Shown piece after piece: positions 59,833-64,000 of a stretch of DNA of 64,000 nt (its first letter is position 1; every line of letters starts with the position of its first letter). A program made the translations under genes and the position numbers. The stretch is from Micromonospora sp. C95 (GTDB taxonomy: Bacteria; Actinomycetota; Actinomycetes; Mycobacteriales; Micromonosporaceae). The notes beneath the pieces were generated by a model that searched no databases, was not told where the DNA came from, and worked only from the letters and a program-made list of their open reading frames with translations. Location of the stretch: the NCBI RefSeq assembly GCF_018070465.1, contig NZ_JAGPXT010000008.1, positions 186,001 through 250,000 of the forward strand, written 5' to 3'.

Positions 59833-60762
59833 TCAGACCCCGGGCCGAATGCCCCAACTCCCGCGCCAGGTGTCGCCCGGCGCCAGGGTGATGAGATCCC
59901 GGCCGGACCGGAACGCATCCGGCGGGCAGGTCATCGGCTCCACCGCCACCGACCGGCGGAACCGCTCGCCGGTAAGGGTGTCACCGGTGAAGACCTGCCA
60001 CCAGCCGAACTGGTCGTCCGCCCAGATCCGTAGCCCGGCCGCGGCGTCCGGCCCGGTCAGGGTCACCGAGGAGCCCCCGTCGGCGTCCCGGTTCACCTGC
60101 CCGAAGGCGAGATCCAGCACCGCGTCACCGATGCGACGCGGCTCGGTGTAGTCGTACTCGCTGCCGGCCACCACGGCCGCGCCGACCGGCAGCAGCCGGC
60201 CGTCCAGCATCAGTCGGGTCCGGCCGGGTACGCACAGGGCGATGTCCTCCACGGGCACCCCCGGCAGCCGCAGGTACGGGTGCACGGAGAAGCCGAAGGG
60301 CACCTTCTCGGTGCCGGTGTTCGTGACCTCGTGCTCGGCGCGCAGCCCGTCGGCTCCCACGCGCCACCTGGTACGCAGCCGCAGCGGCCACGGGTACCCG
60401 GGCTGCGGCAACAGGTCGTAACCGACCGTGACCTCGTCCGGTTTCTGCTCGATCAGGTGCCACGACGCCCAGTTCACCAGGCCGTGGATGGCGTTGTGCC
60501 GTTCCGGCTCGGTCAGGTTCAGCTGCCGCGACCGGCCGCCGAAGGTGTAGACACCGTCGCGGATCCGGTTCGGCCAGGGTGCGAGCACCTGCCCCGCCGA
60601 GCCGGGGCACAGCTCGTCGGTGGCGTACCCGTCGAGGTGCTCGACCCCGTCCTGGTGGTAGGCGCGGAGTCCGCCGCCCACCTCGACGATGACCGCCTCG
60701 TGACCGGCGGCCGAGATGCTCCACTGGGCTCCCGAGAGGGGAAGCGGATCGCGGCTGTCCAT
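59833..60762 (-). CDS. Aldose 1-epimerase (mutarotase)
   Basis: 309 residues. Beta-sandwich with the galactose mutarotase residues: Arg in PWPNRIRDG, His in HNAIHGLVNW, catalytic His in FGFSVHPYLRL, Asp in TRLMLDGRLLP region, and the base Glu in VAVEPMTCPPDAF. It interconverts alpha and beta anomers of hexoses in the cytoplasm. The stop lies 41 bases from the nitroreductase start, inside the same leftward run of genes. Confidence 0.92.
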   Translation of the reverse strand: MDSRDPLPLSGAQWSISAAGHEAVIVEVGGGLRAYHQDGVEHLDGYATDELCPGSAGQVLAPWPNRIRDGVYTFGGRSRQLNLTEPERHNAIHGLVNWASWHLIEQKPDEVTVGYDLLPQPGYPWPLRLRTRWRVGADGLRAEHEVTNTGTEKVPFGFSVHPYLRLPGVPVEDIALCVPGRTRLMLDGRLLPVGAAVVAGSEYDYTEPRRIGDAVLDLAFGQVNRDADGGSSVTLTGPDAAAGLRIWADDQFGWWQVFTGDTLTGERFRRSVAVEPMTCPPDAFRSGRDLITLAPGDTWRGSWGIRPGV

Positions 60763-60831
60763 GTCGCCAGACCCTAGCCGCCGACGCCGTGGTCCGCTCG
60801 CCGCGGTCGACGGCCGCCGTCGTGCTCGTGC

Positions 60832-62130
60832 TCACCGTCCCCGCTCGGCCCCGTCCCCGCTCGGCGACCGGTAGCGAGTCAGCGCCGGGAAAGCCACGGC
60901 GAGCAGCACCGCGAGCACCGCCGCCGCGACACCGCCACCGACCCAGGCCACCCCACCGCCGAACCCGGCCGCCATCGCCCCGGCCCGGAGGTCACCCAGG
61001 CGCGGACCGCCGGCCACCACGACGGTGTTGACGCCCTGTAGCCGGCCGCGCATCCGGTCCGGTGCGTAGACCAACAGCATCGACTGCCGTACCACCGAGC
61101 TGACCAGATCGGCCGCGCCGGCCAGTACCAGTAGCACCACCACCAGCCAGAGCTGGCCGGCCAGCCCGGCCAACGCCACCGCGACACCCCAGCCCACCAC
61201 GGCAAGCACCAGCACCAGACCCTGCCGGCGGACCTGGCCGATCCACCCCGACACCAGACCGGCGAGCAGTGAGCCGATCGCGATGGAGCTGTAGAGCCAG
61301 CCCACCGCCGCGCCGCCGCCGAAACGTTCGGTCGCCACCTCGGGAAACAGGGCCCGAGGGAAGGCGAACACCATCGCGATCAGGTCGATTGCGAAGGAGA
61401 GCAGCAGCACCGGGCTGCCGGCCAGGTACCGGACGCCGTCGACGATGCTGCGCAGCCCCGCCTGTCGGGGCCCGCCGTCCGGATCGGGCTCCGGCGGCAT
61501 GGCCGGCAGTCGCAGTGCCGCCCAGACCAGCGCGGCGAGCAGCGTCGCGTCCACGGCGTACGCGACCGGCAGCGCCACCCCGAGGTCCCAGATCGCCAGG
61601 ATCAGGCCGGCGGCCAGCGGCCCGAGAACCGCGGTCGCCATCGCGGTGGTGAAGTTCAACGTGGTGGCCGCGGGCACCAGCTCGGCCGGTACCAGCCGGG
61701 CCACGAGCGCACCCCGGGCCGGCCCGGAGATCGCGAACGCCACCGAACTCAACCCGACAAGGGCCAGCAGCAGGATCGGGCTACCGATGCCGAGCAGCGC
61801 CTGGGCCAGCAACCCCAGCACCGCGACCCAGAGCAGGATGGAGCCGCCCAGCAGCACCCGCCGCCGGTCGATGGCGTCGGCGACCGCGCCGCCCCAGAGC
61901 CCGAAAACCAGCAGTGGTACGAAGGCGGCGATGCCGAGCAGACCGACCCAGAGGGAGTCCTCGGTGAGCGCGTACATCTCCACCGGCACCGCAACGGCGG
62001 TGAACTGGAAACCGAACATCGCGATGGCGTTGCCGAGCCAGAGCCGCCGGTACGCCGGTACCCGCAGCGGACGCAGATCGATCGCCCAGCGGCGCTGCTC
62101 GCGCGGCCGGTCGGTACTGCCGACGGTCAC
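60832..62130 (-). CDS. MFS transporter (enterobactin-exporter-like group)
   Basis: 432 residues, about 12 helices: [24 protein letters not shown] opens the protein, and [16 protein letters not shown] is the MFS motif between helices 2 and 3. Later segments include [21 protein letters not shown] and [19 protein letters not shown]. This pattern is that of MFS_3/EntS-like exporters, which release siderophores or drugs. GTG start overlaps the pdxH stop (GTGA), a conserved-looking coupling, though any link with vitamin B6 is unclear. Confidence 0.88.
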   Translation of the reverse strand: MTVGSTDRPREQRRWAIDLRPLRVPAYRRLWLGNAIAMFGFQFTAVAVPVEMYALTEDSLWVGLLGIAAFVPLLVFGLWGGAVADAIDRRRVLLGGSILLWVAVLGLLAQALLGIGSPILLLALVGLSSVAFAISGPARGALVARLVPAELVPAATTLNFTTAMATAVLGPLAAGLILAIWDLGVALPVAYAVDATLLAALVWAALRLPAMPPEPDPDGGPRQAGLRSIVDGVRYLAGSPVLLLSFAIDLIAMVFAFPRALFPEVATERFGGGAAVGWLYSSIAIGSLLAGLVSGWIGQVRRQGLVLVLAVVGWGVAVALAGLAGQLWLVVVLLVLAGAADLVSSVVRQSMLLVYAPDRMRGRLQGVNTVVVAGGPRLGDLRAGAMAAGFGGGVAWVGGGVAAAVLAVLLAVAFPALTRYRSPSGDGAERGR

Positions 62131-62780
62131 GGTGCCAGCCGCTCCACGACCCAACCGGCGTCGGCCCGGCGGAACCGCAGCCGGTCGTGCAGCCGGCTGG
62201 CTCGGCCCTGCCAGAACTCCACCGAGTCGGGACGCACCCGCAGCCCGCCCCAGTGCGGCGGCGCGGGGATCGGGTCCACCTCGGCGAAGCGCTCCGCCGC
62301 GGCCCGGTAGGCGGCGTCGAGGGCGGCCCGGTCCGGCAGCACCGACGACTGGGCACTGGCCCAGGCACCCAGCTGCGAACCGCGCGGCCGGCTGGCGAAG
62401 TACGCCTCCGTCTGCGCCCGGTCGAGTCGTTCCACCGGGCCGGCGACGATCACCTGCCGCTGCATCGGAAACCAGGGAAAGAGCAGGCTGGCGTACGGGT
62501 TGACGGCCACCTCGACGCCCTTGCGGGAGCCGTAGTTGGTGAACAGGACGAAGCCCTCCAAGTCGTACCCCTTGAGCAGCACCGTCCGCGCGCTCGGCCG
62601 CCCGGCGCCGTCGGCGGTGCCGAACACCATGGCGTTCGGCTCCGGCAGCTCGGCGGCGACCGCGTCGGCGAACCACCTGTCGAACTGGGCGTGCCAGTCG
62701 GCGGCCAGTCCGCGCTCCGTCAGGCCGGACTCGGCGGCGTACTCGTGCCGCATCCCGGCCGGCACCGGTGTGTCCCCCAT
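62127..62780 (-). CDS. pdxH: Pyridoxamine/pyridoxine 5'-phosphate oxidase
   Basis: 217 residues from ATG 62780 (GGGAG four bases upstream; GTG 62783 is an alternative). FMN and substrate residues: [68 protein letters not shown] and the C-terminal [16 protein letters not shown]. It makes pyridoxal 5'-phosphate. It overlaps the MFS gene by four bases and is divergent from citrate synthase across 254 bases in which I see only a TTGACA at 62894 without a clear -10. Confidence 0.95.
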   Translation of the reverse strand: MGDTPVPAGMRHEYAAESGLTERGLAADWHAQFDRWFADAVAAELPEPNAMVFGTADGAGRPSARTVLLKGYDLEGFVLFTNYGSRKGVEVAVNPYASLLFPWFPMQRQVIVAGPVERLDRAQTEAYFASRPRGSQLGAWASAQSSVLPDRAALDAAYRAAAERFAEVDPIPAPPHWGGLRVRPDSVEFWQGRASRLHDRLRFRRADAGWVVERLAP

Positions 62781-63034
62781 CACGCTCCCGCTCCTCCCCC
62801 ATGGGGCCGGTACGCACCCGGCGACCAGCCCGTCCGGCCCAGTCTTGTCGATGCCGGAAGGGGCTCGGCAAGCGGGATGTCGCCAGCAGCACATTGACAG
62901 CGTCTCGCGCACCCGGTCCCCAGCAGGCAAGATGTCACGAACACATCCCTGAGGGTCGCCTAAGGCGCTCACCCGGCCGGGGCCGGGGCACCGAGCCCGG
63001 GCGGGCGCACCGACCACACACCAGGAGCAGTGAG

Positions 63035-64000
63035 ATGGCCGATTTCAAACCCGGACTTGAGGGCGTCGTAGCCTTCGAAACCGAGATCGCCGAGCCCGAC
63101 CGCGAGGGTGGTGCGCTGCGCTATCGCGGGGTCGACATCGAGGACCTGATCGGCCAGGTCTCCTTCGGCAACGTCTGGGCGCTACTTGTCGACGGCCGCT
63201 TCGGCCCGGGCCTGCCGCCGGCCGAGCCGTTCCCGGTGCCGGTGCACTCCGGCGACATCCGGGTCGACGTGCAGTCCGCGGTCGCCATGCTCGCCCCGTA
63301 CTGGGGTTTGCAGCAGCTGTTGGACATCTCCGACGAGCAGGCCCGCGGGGATCTGGCCCGGGTGTCGGTCACCGCACTCTCCTTCGTCGCCCAGTCCGCT
63401 CGCGGCCTGGGGCTGCCGGCGGTCCCGCAGAAGGAGATCGACAAGGCGGAGACGATCGTCGAGCGCTTCATGAAGCGGTGGCGCGGGGAACCCGACCCTC
63501 GGCACGTCAAGGCCGTCGACGCGTACTTCATCTCGGCCGCCGAGCACGGCCTGAACGCCTCCACCTTCACCGCCCGGATCGTCGCCTCCACCGGCGCGGA
63601 CGCCGCCGCCTGCATCTCCTCGGGCATCGGGGCGCTCTCCGGCCCGCTGCACGGCGGCGCGCCGTCGCGGGTGCTGACCATGCTGGAGGCGGTCGAGCGC
63701 AGCGGCGACGCGGAGGGCTACGTCAAGGGCGTGCTCGACCGGGGTGAGCGGCTGATGGGCTTCGGCCACCGGGTCTACCGGGCCGAGGATCCGCGCGCCC
63801 GGGTGCTCCGCCGCACCGCGCGGGAACTGGGGGCCCCGCGCTTCGAGGTCGCCGAGGCCCTGGAGAAGGCCGCCCTCGCCGAGTTGCAGGCCCGCCGGCC
63901 GGACCGGGTGCTCGCCACGAACGTCGAGTTCTGGTCCGCCGTGGTGCTCGACTTCGCCGAGGTACCGGCGCACATGTTCACCTCCATGTTCACCTGCGCC
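63035..64000 (+). CDS. citA: Citrate synthase 2, C-terminus cut by window edge
   Basis: 322 codons visible from ATG 63035 (AGGAG seven bases upstream); the frame is open to the right edge. Starts [20 protein letters not shown], the form of actinobacterial citrate synthase 2. Active-site His residues lie in [10 protein letters not shown] and GFGHRVYR; the catalytic Asp after [12 protein letters not shown] is just visible. Typical length is ~365 residues, so about 45 are missing. It condenses oxaloacetate with acetyl-CoA. Confidence 0.95.
   Translation, partial: MADFKPGLEGVVAFETEIAEPDREGGALRYRGVDIEDLIGQVSFGNVWALLVDGRFGPGLPPAEPFPVPVHSGDIRVDVQSAVAMLAPYWGLQQLLDISDEQARGDLARVSVTALSFVAQSARGLGLPAVPQKEIDKAETIVERFMKRWRGEPDPRHVKAVDAYFISAAEHGLNASTFTARIVASTGADAAACISSGIGALSGPLHGGAPSRVLTMLEAVERSGDAEGYVKGVLDRGERLMGFGHRVYRAEDPRARVLRRTARELGAPRFEVAEALEKAALAELQARRPDRVLATNVEFWSAVVLDFAEVPAHMFTSMFTCA

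Overview
The window is high-GC actinobacterial DNA. GTG starts are common, genes often overlap by 1-4 bases, and GC-rich third positions create long antisense open frames. The gene content best fits the family Micromonosporaceae, Micromonospora or a close relative: a conservon-type sensor kinase with a Roadblock protein, a DUF397 gene, a c-di-AMP riboswitch ahead of a secreted coiled-coil protein, pdxH divergent from a citrate synthase 2 gene, and many ECF/anti-sigma and MEDS proteins. The genus is inferred from gene content only. I found no rRNA, tRNA, CRISPR array, prophage or intact insertion sequence. Both ends cut genes: a polyprenyl synthetase on the left and citrate synthase on the right.

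Layout. 1-4.5 kb: polyprenyl synthetase tail, then a leftward NIT-domain kinase / Roadblock / lipoprotein unit. 4.8-12 kb: a CPH-type copper ATPase under a CsoR-like operator, a DUF2000/AraC pair, a copper operon (PCuAC chaperone, DyP peroxidase, CopC) and a Yellow/MRJP-family protein. 12-24.9 kb: ion and membrane genes, including an ABC exporter with an internal deletion (pseudogene), YnfA, two FluC fluoride channels, a P2-type ATPase, a K+ channel, a cation/H+ antiporter and an ABC exporter pair, then a sugar-lactone oxidase coupled to an ASRT-like protein. 25-29.3 kb: UspA protein, anti-sigma factor and ECF sigma factor facing each other, two MEDS signalling proteins, CsbD. 29.4-33.3 kb: copZ - His-rich secreted protein - copA, divergent from csoR. 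33.5-41.2 kb: YibE/F protein, c-di-AMP riboswitch with its coiled-coil protein, carbonic anhydrase, AI-2E transporter, hydrolase. 41.7-48.5 kb: GH65 phosphorylase with beta-phosphoglucomutase, a DUF397 remnant locus and an MsiK-like ATPase. 48.6-54.5 kb: a wall-polymer cluster. 54.5-64 kb: serine dehydratase, PspC, acyl-CoA dehydrogenase, nitroreductase, aldose epimerase, MFS exporter, pdxH and citrate synthase.

Two regulatory circuits can be read directly. First, three near-identical CsoR-type palindromes lie at 4788, 32893 and 32929, so one CsoR could control both copper ATPases although they are about 25 kb apart. Second, the spacing-exact motif GGAAC-N17-CG(A/T)C lies before the ECF sigma gene, its anti-sigma gene, the PCuAC-DyP-CopC operon and the Yellow/MRJP gene. 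This suggests an autoregulated sigma factor that drives a second, periplasmic copper response. A SigB-like promoter before csbD lies next to a MEDS-STAS / MEDS-ATPase pair that resembles a partner-switching module.
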